Below are positions 35,342-44,057 of a stretch of 64,000 bases of DNA, piece by piece. Source of the DNA: Terrimonas pollutisoli. GTDB lineage: Bacteria; Bacteroidota; Bacteroidia; Chitinophagales; Chitinophagaceae. The notes beneath the pieces were generated by a model. The model had not been told where the DNA came from, did not search any database, and worked only from the letters and a program-made list of their open reading frames with translations. The number at the start of each line of letters is the position of its first letter. The first letter of the stretch is position 1. The stretch spans positions 310,001 through 374,000 of the forward strand of contig NZ_JARKNA010000003.1 in NCBI RefSeq assembly GCF_029360765.1. The letters run 5' to 3'. The position numbers and the translations under genes were made by a program.

Positions 35342-36250
35342 TTATTTTTCAACAGCCAAACTGCCCTTAGCCACTATCTTATCTTCCACACAGGTAGTAT
35401 CTGTAGTGACTGTTGCAGCGTCTGCCAGCTGTTTTTCTTTTAAGAGACGATTATGTTTTTCGGCAAAGGCAAGCATCGTTTTTCTATACATATGTGCTTC
35501 CTGTTTGGTAACGGTGGTAATGCTTCCCTGCCCTTCAAAATAATAATGAGTGCTGATGAATTTTTTTACATGCCCTCTTGTTTCTTTCGGCAAAAAATAT
35601 TGCAACTTCCAAAAGTTTCTGCTACCGGACTTTCGTATAGCAGCATATACGGGGGCCGGGCCACAATTGTAGGCGGCAATCGTCAGCAGCCAGTCGTCAA
35701 ATAAGCCATGAAGATCACGCAGGTATTTGGCAGCGGCCACAGTGCTCTTGTATAGATGTTTACGTTCATCATACCTGCTCGTCACTTTAAGTTTAAGTAA
35801 CCGTGCAGTGCTTGCCATCAGTTGCCAGGTACCTACTGCACCAACACGTGACCTTGCAGTGGTGTTCAATTGCGATTCCACTATAGCCAGGTGTTTTAGT
35901 TCTATTGGCAGTTTGTACCTGCTAAACACCGTATCCATGATCCTGAAAAAAACAGGACTTCGCTGTTTGACTTTTTCAAGCATTTCGCTGTTGTCAGCAA
36001 TATAAGTTTTAGTGAACCTGGCGGCTTCTTTATTCAGTTTGATCCGGGGAACATCTTCAGCGATTGTTGCTGTAAGGCCGGAAAACCGTAACAATTCTTC
36101 ATCAAGCGTCAGCCATTTCATGGCCGAATCTGTGATGGCTTGTTGTGGAGCGCCGAACGGTTGTTGAGTACCTGTTGCATGTACTGCAGCAAGAATGACC
36201 AACAATCCATTTGCAAAAAGACCTGATCGGAGTAGTTTTCTTTTCAACAT
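35342..36250 (-). CDS. Lytic transglycosylase (SLT domain)
   Basis: A 302-residue exported protein: signal peptide (LLRSGLFANGLLVILAAVHA), an alpha-helical N-terminal region, then an SLT/goose-lysozyme-like domain with the catalytic Glu in LAIVESQLNTTARSRVGAVG, GTWQLMASTAR, AAKYLRDLHG and TIAAYNCGPAPV. This is the MltD/Slt-type fold that cuts the glycan strands of peptidoglycan to leave anhydro-ends. No LysM repeat is present. Single gene, convergent with the phospholipase. Confidence 0.92.
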   Translation of the reverse strand: MLKRKLLRSGLFANGLLVILAAVHATGTQQPFGAPQQAITDSAMKWLTLDEELLRFSGLTATIAEDVPRIKLNKEAARFTKTYIADNSEMLEKVKQRSPVFFRIMDTVFSRYKLPIELKHLAIVESQLNTTARSRVGAVGTWQLMASTARLLKLKVTSRYDERKHLYKSTVAAAKYLRDLHGLFDDWLLTIAAYNCGPAPVYAAIRKSGSRNFWKLQYFLPKETRGHVKKFISTHYYFEGQGSITTVTKQEAHMYRKTMLAFAEKHNRLLKEKQLADAATVTTDTTCVEDKIVAKGSLAVEK

Positions 36251-36701
36251 CGTTTTCTTTTTTAGGGTAAAACAATGCCGACCCGAAGGTTTGGATTAAA
36301 TGTTCAGCATAGGAGAGAGGAAGGAATTTTAACGATAGAATATTGGAAATATGAGTACTTGAATTGCTACGGAGGGTACGGTAATGAGGCTTTTCATTTA
36401 ATCCGCAGCGATGTACTGGTGTGTTATTATTACAACCGGGATCAAACGTACTCAGCAAAAACCGAATCTCATAACTTTTTGGCCTTAGGAAATATACTTT
36501 CCATGTATAGGTTAATGACAACCAAAGGAATACATATGAAAATAGCTGACTGAAAATAAGTCATGCTTATTTGGCAGCATATTCTTTATATAACGTGCAA
36601 GTAACGGGGTATCAGTTGAAATGGGATCGATAAAGAAAGATAAATGATGCTGTGTGCAATTTTTTTAGAAGAACCAAATTGACGGTAACTTTAAATAAAA
36701 A
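36251..36701. other. Intergenic gap, no gene recognised
   Basis: About 450 bases. Plus-strand and minus-strand frames of 92 and 139 codons are present, but they lack signal, motif and regular codon use and overlap each other. No clear hairpin or promoter. Confidence 0.5.
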
Positions 36702-37781
36702 ATGGAAAATAAAGGCTTGCTTTTTATCCCGGATATAAGTGGATTTACCCGCTTTGTTACGGATATGGAGATAGAGCATAGCCGTCATATCATCCAGGAA
36801 TTGCTGGAAATACTGATCGATTCAAACCAGCTTGGATTAGAAGTTTCAGAAGTAGAAGGCGATGCTATTTTGTTTTACAAATTTGGTGAGTCACCGGAAC
36901 TGGATGCAATTTATCAGCAGGTGAAAAAAATGTTTTGCTCTTTTCATAGCCACCTTCTGGGCTACGAGCATCGTCGCTTTTGTCAATGCAAAGCTTGTAT
37001 ATCAGCCGTCAATCTTTCTTTAAAAGTAGTTACCCACTATGGTGAATTTACCGGTTACACGGTTAAGAATTTTTATAAGCTAATCGGTAAGGATGTAATT
37101 GTCGCACACCAGCTCCTGAAAAATGATATAGAGCAACATGAATATTGGCTCGTAACAAATAGTGTTACACATGACGGTAAGCCCTCCGGTTATGCGCAAT
37201 GGATGAAGTGGGACAGCAGCTCCAAACAAACCGAAACCGGGGAAATACCCTTCCATTATACTCAGTTGAGTGAGCTAAGGAATGAACTACCACCTGAAAC
37301 ACCTCCCGCCCTGGAAATTGAGAACAGGGTGAAGATGATAACCGTGTCCCGTGAATATGATGTTGATATCAAAACCTTGTTTTATACTGCCGGGCATTTT
37401 GAACTCCGACCTCAATGGCAGGAAGGCGTTAAGGCGATCGACGAGGTTGATCATTTGCTGCCGGGTGTGGGCACGAGGCATCGTTGTGTGCTGGAAAAAG
37501 AAGAAGTGTTTATGATCAGCAGCAGTTTTTTGTATGATCCTGATAGTAAAATTGTGTTTAGCGAAACAGAGGAAAACAAAAGAAGCTCTTTATATTTTAT
37601 TTTGGAGCAATTGGGAGAGAGAAAGTCAAAGCTGACGCTTGAATTTTATCTAAAGAAAAGCCTGCCTTTACAACTAATGTTCAACATGCTGATGAAAAAG
37701 AAAATGGAAGACCGGTTTAAAAAATCATTGGAGAACCTGGACAGGTTGGTGAAGGAAGTAAAGTTGCCTGTTGAATTCTGA
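36702..37781 (+). CDS. DUF2652 protein with SRPBCC domain
   Basis: A 359-residue two-domain protein. The N-terminal ~190 residues are DUF2652, related to class III nucleotidyl cyclases (LLFIPDISGFTRFV and EVEGDAILFYKF carry the two metal-binding Asp positions). The cyclase N-x3-R residues are not conserved: the equivalent region reads GKDVIVAHQLL. A cysteine cluster (CQCKAC) interrupts the domain. The C-terminal ~145 residues are an SRPBCC-type fold (YDVDIKTLFYTAGHFELRPQW). Probably a non-catalytic sensor. Single gene. Confidence 0.85.
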   Translation: MENKGLLFIPDISGFTRFVTDMEIEHSRHIIQELLEILIDSNQLGLEVSEVEGDAILFYKFGESPELDAIYQQVKKMFCSFHSHLLGYEHRRFCQCKACISAVNLSLKVVTHYGEFTGYTVKNFYKLIGKDVIVAHQLLKNDIEQHEYWLVTNSVTHDGKPSGYAQWMKWDSSSKQTETGEIPFHYTQLSELRNELPPETPPALEIENRVKMITVSREYDVDIKTLFYTAGHFELRPQWQEGVKAIDEVDHLLPGVGTRHRCVLEKEEVFMISSSFLYDPDSKIVFSETEENKRSSLYFILEQLGERKSKLTLEFYLKKSLPLQLMFNMLMKKKMEDRFKKSLENLDRLVKEVKLPVEF

Positions 37782-37900
37782 GCAGGAATTATTTGAAGTG
37801 CTTAGGATGATACGGCGCGAATAAAAACACCACTACTTAACCACTACTTACATGCCGGTATTTTTAAGCAATAATCTACGGGAGTTGGCTTTAGTTTAAA

Positions 37901-40306
37901 TTATCGCAACAAGCGAAGGTTAAGTACTGCGAACAGGCTCAACGCATAGGCAAGGGCTGACAACAACATCACTATTGTAAAACCCGCTTCCACCGCCAGT
38001 AAAGCGGCCAATGCAGCGCTGATCACCGACATGCACCCATTGATGCCCCAGGCCCAGGGAATATTTTTTTCCTCTATGCGGGATAATAATCTTAGACCTA
38101 TCGGAAAAGGTATTCCCATCAATAAGGAAGGCACGGCAATGATGATAATTGAAATGACGGACTTTAGGGCAAGGCCAAGCCCAACGATATTTTGCAGGAA
38201 TGCTGGCAATAAGAATGAGTATAGTAATAAAATGCCGGTAATCAGTAGCAATACTTTTTTTATAGTAGACGTATTTGTTCTGAATCCTGATGAGTAATAA
38301 CTGCCAATGCCTGATGCAATAAGCATTACGCCGATCACACCTGCAGCCGTATAGACAGGATTGCCAAAAAACAGGATGAATTTTTGAAGCAAAACGATTT
38401 CCAAAAACATATAGCCAATACCGATGCCGCTGAAATATAAAAATGTCCGGAACTTGTAATTCCCTTTCCAACCAATTTTAAACAGGGGTAGAATAATAAG
38501 GAGTAAGGCCAACACGGATAATTGTAAAAATGTAACAATGGATATAAGCCAGCCCAACTCTAAAAAGGGGACCGATTGGGAACCGAAGATACTGGTAAGA
38601 TGAGGAAGACTTTTGACACGCAGGTATTGTGAAAAATAAGGTTTATCATCTGTGGCGGGCTGCAGATAAAAATCATATTCTTTATACAAACGGTTCCTGT
38701 TTCCTGACAACAACTCATCCATGTAGGAAAAGAAAGAAGTATCGGTCATCCTATTATAAAATGTACGTTCTTCCGGTGTTATTCCCGGAAGAAAAACAGG
38801 ATCAAAAAATAGCTTGTTGCAAAATTGACGGATAGCGGATGTGTCTGATGAAGTGAAAGGAGATTTTTTTAACAGGAAACTAATAGTGCCCCAACTTCGG
38901 ACGGCTGTTATATGTGAATGAATAGATGCCAGGCCTGCTGCTTCAGCTATTTCGGTAATAGTTGCCGCAATCTTTAAAGGATTTCGGAAAGGATAATCCA
39001 TCCAGGCGTTGATGCCGATCACTCCATCATCTTCTAATAAATTCCACATTTGCAGGAAGGCTTCTTTGGTGAGGCTGTATTCTTCCCGCATGGCGTATAA
39101 ACCTGCACTGCCACCGAAGGAACCAATCATCGGAAGTTGTATCAGGTCAAATTTTTTCTTCGTGGCAGATAAAAAGGTTCGCGGCTCGATGCTGTGGATC
39201 TTCACTGCAGGATGATAATAAAGCGAATCGCTATCGCCAGCAAGTTCATGTAGTAAGAGATCATTAATAGTTTTGTGGGGTTCAACGGCATCAATACTTG
39301 AAGCATTCCTGCTGATGGCATGGGAAACCGATAATCCCGTTCCTGCATGCAACACAAGGACTCTGTCCCTTTTTTTTAATATATATGGAAGAGCCATTGT
39401 CGTGTAGTCAAGCAGGTGGGAGTCTCCTATTTGTTTCAATGAAATCATTGGACCGAGCCAGTCGCCATTGCTAAATACCGCCTTTTTTACAGCTACTTCC
39501 CCGGTAAAAGCGAGGCTTAATCCCGGGGCATAACGCAATGCATCAGCCGAAACCATTTCAACAAAGCCATAAGGACTTGCTTTCTTCAGGGTAATTTGTG
39601 CAGCTGGCAAATTAAGTGTGCGACTCAGATTTTTGTATTCAGACATCGTAAGGTCAACAGGCTGTATGATCCTGTAAAATGTCAGCAACACAGTGATAAG
39701 AGCAAATGAAATAACCAATAACTGATTGTTGCGTTGCAATAAGAAGAGACCTGCAAGCACTGCCATTAGTGCTATTACCATGGGTAACACGGCGGGGAAA
39801 AAATACCCCGCAAGAGACGCGGCTATTATCGCTCCAATACCGGAACCTAAGAGATTAAAAAAGTACGCTTTGCCAATGCCCGCAACATAATTTACAAAAA
39901 TGATCCCTAATGCCAGTGCGCCAAAAAAGAAAGGAAAAAAGAAAAGCAGGTAATTTATGAGGAGCGATAACCACTGGCTACGGTTCACAAAAAGAAGATA
40001 AGAATCGAAACGTGCAAAGCCGCTTCGGCTGAGCCATACCGCAAGCATCATCATAAGACCGCTTACGATCATCAATAGTGGTAGCAAGATATTGCTGTGA
40101 TCAAGCAGCTGTTTACGTAGCAGCGACAGAACTGTTCCGGCAGCGCCAAAGCCCAGCAAAGCAATGGATATAACCATATTAGCATAATGATACCATTGTA
40201 CATAAGAAAGTAATTGAATGATAGAAACCTGGTAGGCGATAAGTGCCACGGATAGCAAGGCCACGGCTGTCAATAGTCTGTTATGATAAGAAAGCAGCCG
40301 GCTCAT
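37901..40306 (-). CDS. Membrane protein with spermidine-synthase-like domain
   Basis: An 801-residue fusion. Six or more membrane helices in the first ~210 residues, a central Rossmann region similar to spermine/spermidine synthases (VLVLHAGTGLSVSHAI, then AVEPHKTINDLLL), and a second membrane block (~580-800). The domain arrangement resembles MFS-like spermidine synthase fusions. Genuine aminopropyltransferase function is doubtful without the catalytic DTTD-type motif. Its start overlaps the Pcm stop by four bases (ATGA), so the two are coupled. Confidence 0.8.
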   Translation of the reverse strand: MSRLLSYHNRLLTAVALLSVALIAYQVSIIQLLSYVQWYHYANMVISIALLGFGAAGTVLSLLRKQLLDHSNILLPLLMIVSGLMMMLAVWLSRSGFARFDSYLLFVNRSQWLSLLINYLLFFFPFFFGALALGIIFVNYVAGIGKAYFFNLLGSGIGAIIAASLAGYFFPAVLPMVIALMAVLAGLFLLQRNNQLLVISFALITVLLTFYRIIQPVDLTMSEYKNLSRTLNLPAAQITLKKASPYGFVEMVSADALRYAPGLSLAFTGEVAVKKAVFSNGDWLGPMISLKQIGDSHLLDYTTMALPYILKKRDRVLVLHAGTGLSVSHAISRNASSIDAVEPHKTINDLLLHELAGDSDSLYYHPAVKIHSIEPRTFLSATKKKFDLIQLPMIGSFGGSAGLYAMREEYSLTKEAFLQMWNLLEDDGVIGINAWMDYPFRNPLKIAATITEIAEAAGLASIHSHITAVRSWGTISFLLKKSPFTSSDTSAIRQFCNKLFFDPVFLPGITPEERTFYNRMTDTSFFSYMDELLSGNRNRLYKEYDFYLQPATDDKPYFSQYLRVKSLPHLTSIFGSQSVPFLELGWLISIVTFLQLSVLALLLIILPLFKIGWKGNYKFRTFLYFSGIGIGYMFLEIVLLQKFILFFGNPVYTAAGVIGVMLIASGIGSYYSSGFRTNTSTIKKVLLLITGILLLYSFLLPAFLQNIVGLGLALKSVISIIIIAVPSLLMGIPFPIGLRLLSRIEEKNIPWAWGINGCMSVISAALAALLAVEAGFTIVMLLSALAYALSLFAVLNLRLLR

Positions 40307-40989
40307 TGACTTCTTTTAAAAGGAACAAAACGAACAGGCATCATACTTGTGGTGCGGACTTTCCCATTTTTTTTCTCCACAAGCATCAGTTGCTGCACCA
40401 TAAAGGGCGAGCCAACGGGTATGATCATTCGTCCATTTTCCTTCAGCTGTTCTATCAGGGGCGGAGGAATATGTTCTGCTGCAGCCGTGACAATAATAGC
40501 ATCAAAAGGTGACTTCTCTTTCCAACCATAATATCCGTCGCCCGTTTTTGCCGAGATATTTTTATAATTGAGTTGGTTGAAAAGGGTTCTTGCCCGCTTG
40601 CTCAGCGTATCAATGATCTCGATCGTGTACACTTCCTTTACAATATTTGAAAGTACGGCGGCCTGGTAACCCGATCCTGTTCCGATCTCCAACACACGAT
40701 GGTTCGATTGTGGATTCACGATCTCAGTCATGTAGGCAACAATATAGGGCTGGGATATCGTTTGCCCGAAGCCGATTGGCAGGGGACGATCATCATAAGC
40801 ATGATCTATACTATTTTTTGGAACAAATAAATGGCGGGGAACTTTTCGCAGGGAGCTTAATGTAGCGGCATTGCTGATGCCACGTTCTTCTATCTGTTTT
40901 TTTACCATCTCTTCCCGTCGCTTCACATGAATATCCTGCTGCACCGGAAAAAGCCAGATTGATAATATGATCAGCTTTACTACTCTCAT
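40303..40989 (-). CDS. pcm: Protein-L-isoaspartate O-methyltransferase, with export-like leader
   Basis: A 228-residue protein. PIMT motifs: HAYDDRPLPIGFGQTISQPY, EIGTGSGYQAAVLS (motif I), and DAIIVTAAAEHIPPPLIEQL. The enzyme repairs isoaspartyl residues in damaged proteins. The N-terminus (RVVKLIILSIWLFPVQQ) is a hydrophobic leader not found in cytosolic Pcm, suggesting a periplasmic or anchored form; a start at a later Met is not obvious. Four-base overlap with the spermidine-synthase-like gene. Confidence 0.92.
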   Translation of the reverse strand: MRVVKLIILSIWLFPVQQDIHVKRREEMVKKQIEERGISNAATLSSLRKVPRHLFVPKNSIDHAYDDRPLPIGFGQTISQPYIVAYMTEIVNPQSNHRVLEIGTGSGYQAAVLSNIVKEVYTIEIIDTLSKRARTLFNQLNYKNISAKTGDGYYGWKEKSPFDAIIVTAAAEHIPPPLIEQLKENGRMIIPVGSPFMVQQLMLVEKKNGKVRTTSMMPVRFVPFKRSQ

Positions 40990-41120
40990 ACATAAAGTTT
41001 TTAAAAATGAATCCGTTTATGCAATGAGAAATTTGTGAAAATGGCTTGCAGATGATTGCAGATCAAAGTTAGGTATTTCTGTTTGGCAGGATCAGGTTGT
41101 TTGCGGTCAAAACATTCCCG

Positions 41121-41152
41121 TTTGGAAGGCTGTTTTTTAAAAACTAAATTTG
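41121..41152 (+). promoter_or_regulatory. Bacteroidota-type promoter of the toxin-antitoxin pair
   Basis: TTTG (41121-41124), a 20-nt spacer and TAAATTTG (41145-41152) match the consensus very well. Transcription would start near 41159, so the antitoxin begins at 41159 (leaderless) or 41171, and the frame extension to 41150 is excluded. Confidence 0.7.
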
Positions 41153-41170
41153 TTCAAAATGGAAAGAATC

Positions 41171-41419
41171 ATGAGTACAAGCACAATACGGCAGAAGTTG
41201 CACAGCTATTTAGAAGTTGCCGATGATAAAAAGGTTAAAGCTATTTATGCCATTATGGAGAATGATATTGAAGAATTGGCGATGGAATACACCGGTGAAA
41301 CAAAAAAAGAATTAGACCGCCGGTATACCGAATATAAAAGCGGGAAGGCTAAAATGATAACAGCAGCGGAAAGCCGGAAAAGGGTGCAAAAAATCTTAAA
41401 AGCATCCCGGAGAAAATGA
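41171..41419 (+). CDS. Antitoxin of a type II module
   Basis: An 82-residue protein from the ATG at 41171 (in-frame 41159 also possible). Helical and charged: TIRQKLHSYLEVADDKKVKA, then LDRRYTEYKSGKAKMITAAE and a basic C-terminal KRVQKILKASRRK. No RHH or HTH motif is obvious. Its stop overlaps the toxin start (ATGA). Context makes it the antitoxin of the ParE/RelE-like toxin; partner family by inference. Confidence 0.78.
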   Translation: MSTSTIRQKLHSYLEVADDKKVKAIYAIMENDIEELAMEYTGETKKELDRRYTEYKSGKAKMITAAESRKRVQKILKASRRK

Positions 41420-41718
41420 GCTACCGTCATATCCTGCATCCCCTGGCCCAGCAAGAATATGAGGAAGCTGTTGAATGGCATGCGGCAAAGAGTATTAAGG
41501 CAGCGGAGAATTTAATTTTAGAAATAGAACGGGGATTACAATTAATCTGCGATAATCCTGATCGTTGGCGCAATGAATATAAAGATTATCGGGAACTAGG
41601 TGTAAAGAAATATCCTTATGTTATCATATATACTGTTGAAGAAGACAAATATCTGGTGATAATAACTGCCATTTTTCATACCAGCAGAAATCCTAAAAAG
41701 AAGTACCGGAAAATATAA
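41416..41718 (+). CDS. ParE/RelE-family toxin
   Basis: A 100-residue protein of the RelE/ParE superfamily: YRHILHPLAQQEYEEAVEWH, then GLQLICDNPDRWRNEY and the strand-rich VKKYPYVIIYTVEEDKYLVII followed by AIFHTSRNPKKK. Members either cleave mRNA at the ribosome (RelE) or inhibit gyrase (ParE). The distribution of basic residues at the end fits ParE-like, but this is uncertain. Coupled to the antitoxin by four bases. Confidence 0.9.
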   Translation: MSYRHILHPLAQQEYEEAVEWHAAKSIKAAENLILEIERGLQLICDNPDRWRNEYKDYRELGVKKYPYVIIYTVEEDKYLVIITAIFHTSRNPKKKYRKI

Positions 41719-41793
41719 CGATACCCGGTTCAATACATCATCTTTCGTTTAAAAGAAGCTTTTTGTTATGATGCCTGTATCCGGCCGATTCTT

Positions 41794-42918
41794 TTAATAA
41801 TACCTCCCGATCAAAGGATGATCCACAATCATTTTTTTCATTTTTGCCGGATCGATCAGGTATTGTTTTGCATAGAAAATCTTTCCTCCCGGCTCTACAA
41901 TTAATGTATAAGGAAGAGCTCCCTGCCAGTTGGGGTCAACAGCTTCAATCAATGCATACTTGTTGTCAATATTAAAAAGATAATTTTTATTCGACGCCTG
42001 CCGGCTCTTTAGAAAATTTAATGCTTTTTGTTTTCGGGCGGTGTCATCCAAACAAATGCTGATGAATTCGAAATCTCTTTCGCGGTACATGCGGTTGATG
42101 GTAACGAATTCAGAAAATTCAATAAGGCAGGGGCCGCACCAGGTGGCCCATACATTGATGAGGCGTAATTTGCCGGAATTATTTTTCAGCAGGTCTTTTA
42201 TACCTGCCTCATCAATCAGTTCCAATGACACCGGTTCCTTTGCCCAGTCTTGAAATCCTTTTTTCACCCAATCATTTTTATCGGCCCATTTGATGGAGCA
42301 GCCAAATACCTTGGTAGTGGGATTGGTTACTTCCTTGTTTTGTAGCAATTCATCCAACGCATTTCTTGTATCATGATGATTGGGTGTTTTGCCGGGCTTT
42401 TCTACATCATCAATGCGTCCCTGGTAGCGAAGTTTTCGTTGCTTATCAAAAATGAAAACATGCGGTGTCACCACCGGGCCGTAAGCGTTTGACATGCTTT
42501 GTTTATCACCATCATAGAGATAGGGAAAGTTGAACTTTTTTTGTTTGGCCCGGATCTTCATCTCTTCAAAAGAATCACTCATGTCAGTATAGCCCAGCTC
42601 ATCCAGGCGAACAGCAGCGGGATCATTGGGAGAAACAGCAACAATGCCTACGTTCCTGGGTGTATAATTCTTTGCCAGTTCGATGATACGGTCTTCATAA
42701 GCCTGGGCAGTAGGGCAGTGGTTGCAGGTGAAAATGACGACAAGAAGATTGTATTTGCTAAATGATGCCAGAGAATAAGTTTTACTATCTATTCCTTTTA
42801 ATTTAAAGTCAGGAGCTATTGAGCCAATCGGCAATGTCTTCGGTTCTTCCGTATGGCAAAAGCCTGTTTGTTGAAGAAAACAAATGGACAAGATAAGGAT
42901 CATGATCCTGCTTTTCAT
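41794..42918 (-). CDS. Double thioredoxin-fold redoxin
   Basis: A 374-residue exported protein (signal peptide SRIMILILSICFLQQTGFC) made of two thioredoxin-like domains. The first is peroxiredoxin-like with a CxxC (VIFTCNHCPTAQAYEDR) and a G-x-V-x-P substrate region (AYGPVVTPHVFIF). The second is TlpA-like with ATWCGPCLIEFSEF and LPYTLIV. Two CxxC centres in one chain suggest disulfide relay in the periplasm. Single gene, convergent with the toxin. Confidence 0.88.
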   Translation of the reverse strand: MKSRIMILILSICFLQQTGFCHTEEPKTLPIGSIAPDFKLKGIDSKTYSLASFSKYNLLVVIFTCNHCPTAQAYEDRIIELAKNYTPRNVGIVAVSPNDPAAVRLDELGYTDMSDSFEEMKIRAKQKKFNFPYLYDGDKQSMSNAYGPVVTPHVFIFDKQRKLRYQGRIDDVEKPGKTPNHHDTRNALDELLQNKEVTNPTTKVFGCSIKWADKNDWVKKGFQDWAKEPVSLELIDEAGIKDLLKNNSGKLRLINVWATWCGPCLIEFSEFVTINRMYRERDFEFISICLDDTARKQKALNFLKSRQASNKNYLFNIDNKYALIEAVDPNWQGALPYTLIVEPGGKIFYAKQYLIDPAKMKKMIVDHPLIGRYY

Positions 42919-43172
42919 AATAGCTATTTTATGAAAAGGTAGAAAAAATAAGGGGAATGAGTTTGCTATTTATTTAGAAAAATGAAAAGTCATCTGTAAC
43001 TACGTTATTTTTCGAGATCAAAAAAATAATTTCTTCTGTCAAACCTGTCAACATACAAGATGACCTTATGATTTAAAACGTAAAACTTAAGAGTTGTTTG
43101 ATCAAATGGAAAGGAGCCATTGATTTTTTTACAGGGTTCCGGATGGTGATTGCCAAAGCCGAAATTGGTTTT

Positions 43173-43670
43173 TCATTTTAGAAAATAGCTTTTATACTCT
43201 TCTTCAATTCTTGTTCCATCAATCAGTTTCGGTTTTTTTGATGTATCAAAGAAGTAAACACCCCAAAGATCAGATACCGTGTCTAGTTTAATCAGAGTTT
43301 GTGATTTGTCATATCTAATGAATTTCAAAAATCGCTTGTTGTTTGCTTCCAGAACTGGAAGACGAATGCTGTCAACAAATTCATGGGCTGTGTGAAGGGA
43401 AAAAAGATAGTCATCAGCGCCAATCATAAAATTTTCTTCGCCAATTTCTTTTTTCCTTTTTTCAATTTGCGTTGAATCAGGCTGATAAAACACCGCAGCT
43501 TTTTTGTTAATAGTTAATGTGTCGGAGGCTTCAATTGTTTCTTCGATGTTTTCTCCCCTGGTTGAGACGACAACCTGCGGTTGCTGCATATCGTCATTGG
43601 CTTTGTTAGTTTGCGTTGTACAAGCGCTGAGTGTCAATAATGAAAAAAGTGCGAACTGTATAGTCTTCAT
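43173..43670 (-). CDS. Hypothetical lipoprotein
   Basis: A 165-residue protein from the ATG at 43670 (signal KTIQFALFSLLTLSACTTQ with lipobox LSAC; the frame extension to 43706 is unlikely). The remaining ~145 residues are charged and mixed alpha/beta with a late YDKSQTLIKLDTVSD segment. No family recognised. Confidence 0.7.
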   Translation of the reverse strand: MKTIQFALFSLLTLSACTTQTNKANDDMQQPQVVVSTRGENIEETIEASDTLTINKKAAVFYQPDSTQIEKRKKEIGEENFMIGADDYLFSLHTAHEFVDSIRLPVLEANNKRFLKFIRYDKSQTLIKLDTVSDLWGVYFFDTSKKPKLIDGTRIEEEYKSYFLK

Positions 43671-43837
43671 AAAATTGAATAGTGTACTAAAATAGATGCA
43701 AGACATTGCATGTCCAAATTTTGCCGCGCCTATTATAAAGGGAAGAACAGAATTGATTGATTGTTATTAAAATGTCCAATAACGAACAGAACCCTGAACG
43801 GAGCGTCAAGCAAAGCTTAATAGTAGCACTACAGCCG

Positions 43838-43879
43838 GCAAAAAAATAAAAGCCCGTCTCGTCAAAAACGAAACGGGCT
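43838..43879 (-). terminator. Distal terminator of ahcY
   Basis: AGCCCGTCTCG (43851-43861) pairs with CGAAACGGGCT (43869-43879) with one mismatch and a 7-nt loop. On the minus strand a T-rich tract follows (TTTTATTTTTTT). It lies about 180 bases past the ahcY stop, behind a nearer hairpin. Confidence 0.75.
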
Positions 43880-43883
43880 ATAG

Positions 43884-43938
43884 CCTATCCCGACCTTCCC
43901 AAAGGGAAGGCCATCCATGCCCAGACCCTCAGGGGCAT
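43884..43938. repeat. Dispersed palindromic repeat, copy A
   Basis: A palindrome built on CCTTCCCAAAGGGAAGG (43894-43910) inside a 33-nt unit (43884-43916). The reverse complement matches the unit at 45806-45841 almost throughout. A second palindrome, ATGCCC (43917-43922) with GGGCAT (43933-43938), follows. Confidence 0.7.
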
Positions 43939-43954
43939 TATGTTTTTTAAAAGA

Positions 43955-43990
43955 AAAATCTCTCAATTTTAAGAGAAATTGAGAGATTTT
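43955..43990 (-). terminator. Terminator of ahcY
   Basis: AAAATCTCTCAATTT (43955-43969) pairs perfectly over 15 bp with 43976-43990 around a 6-nt loop. On the minus strand a T-rich run follows. About 70 bases past the stop. Confidence 0.85.
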
Positions 43991-44028
43991 ATAATAATCA
44001 AATAAGTCTTTGCTGTGCGGTTGCTAAG

Positions 44029-44045
44029 TCCTCCCTTTGGGAGGA
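44029..44045. repeat. Short TCCTCCC palindrome next to ahcY stop
   Basis: TCCTCCC (44029-44035), TTT, GGGAGGA (44039-44045). It lies directly before the ahcY stop at 44058 and is of the same kind as the other CCCTTTGGG palindromes here. Confidence 0.6.
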
Positions 44046-44057
44046 TTTAGGTGGGCC

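Noticed and set aside
36275..36553. 92-codon frame before the DUF2652 gene
   Set aside because: It overlaps an equally long opposite-strand frame and shows no protein character or motifs.
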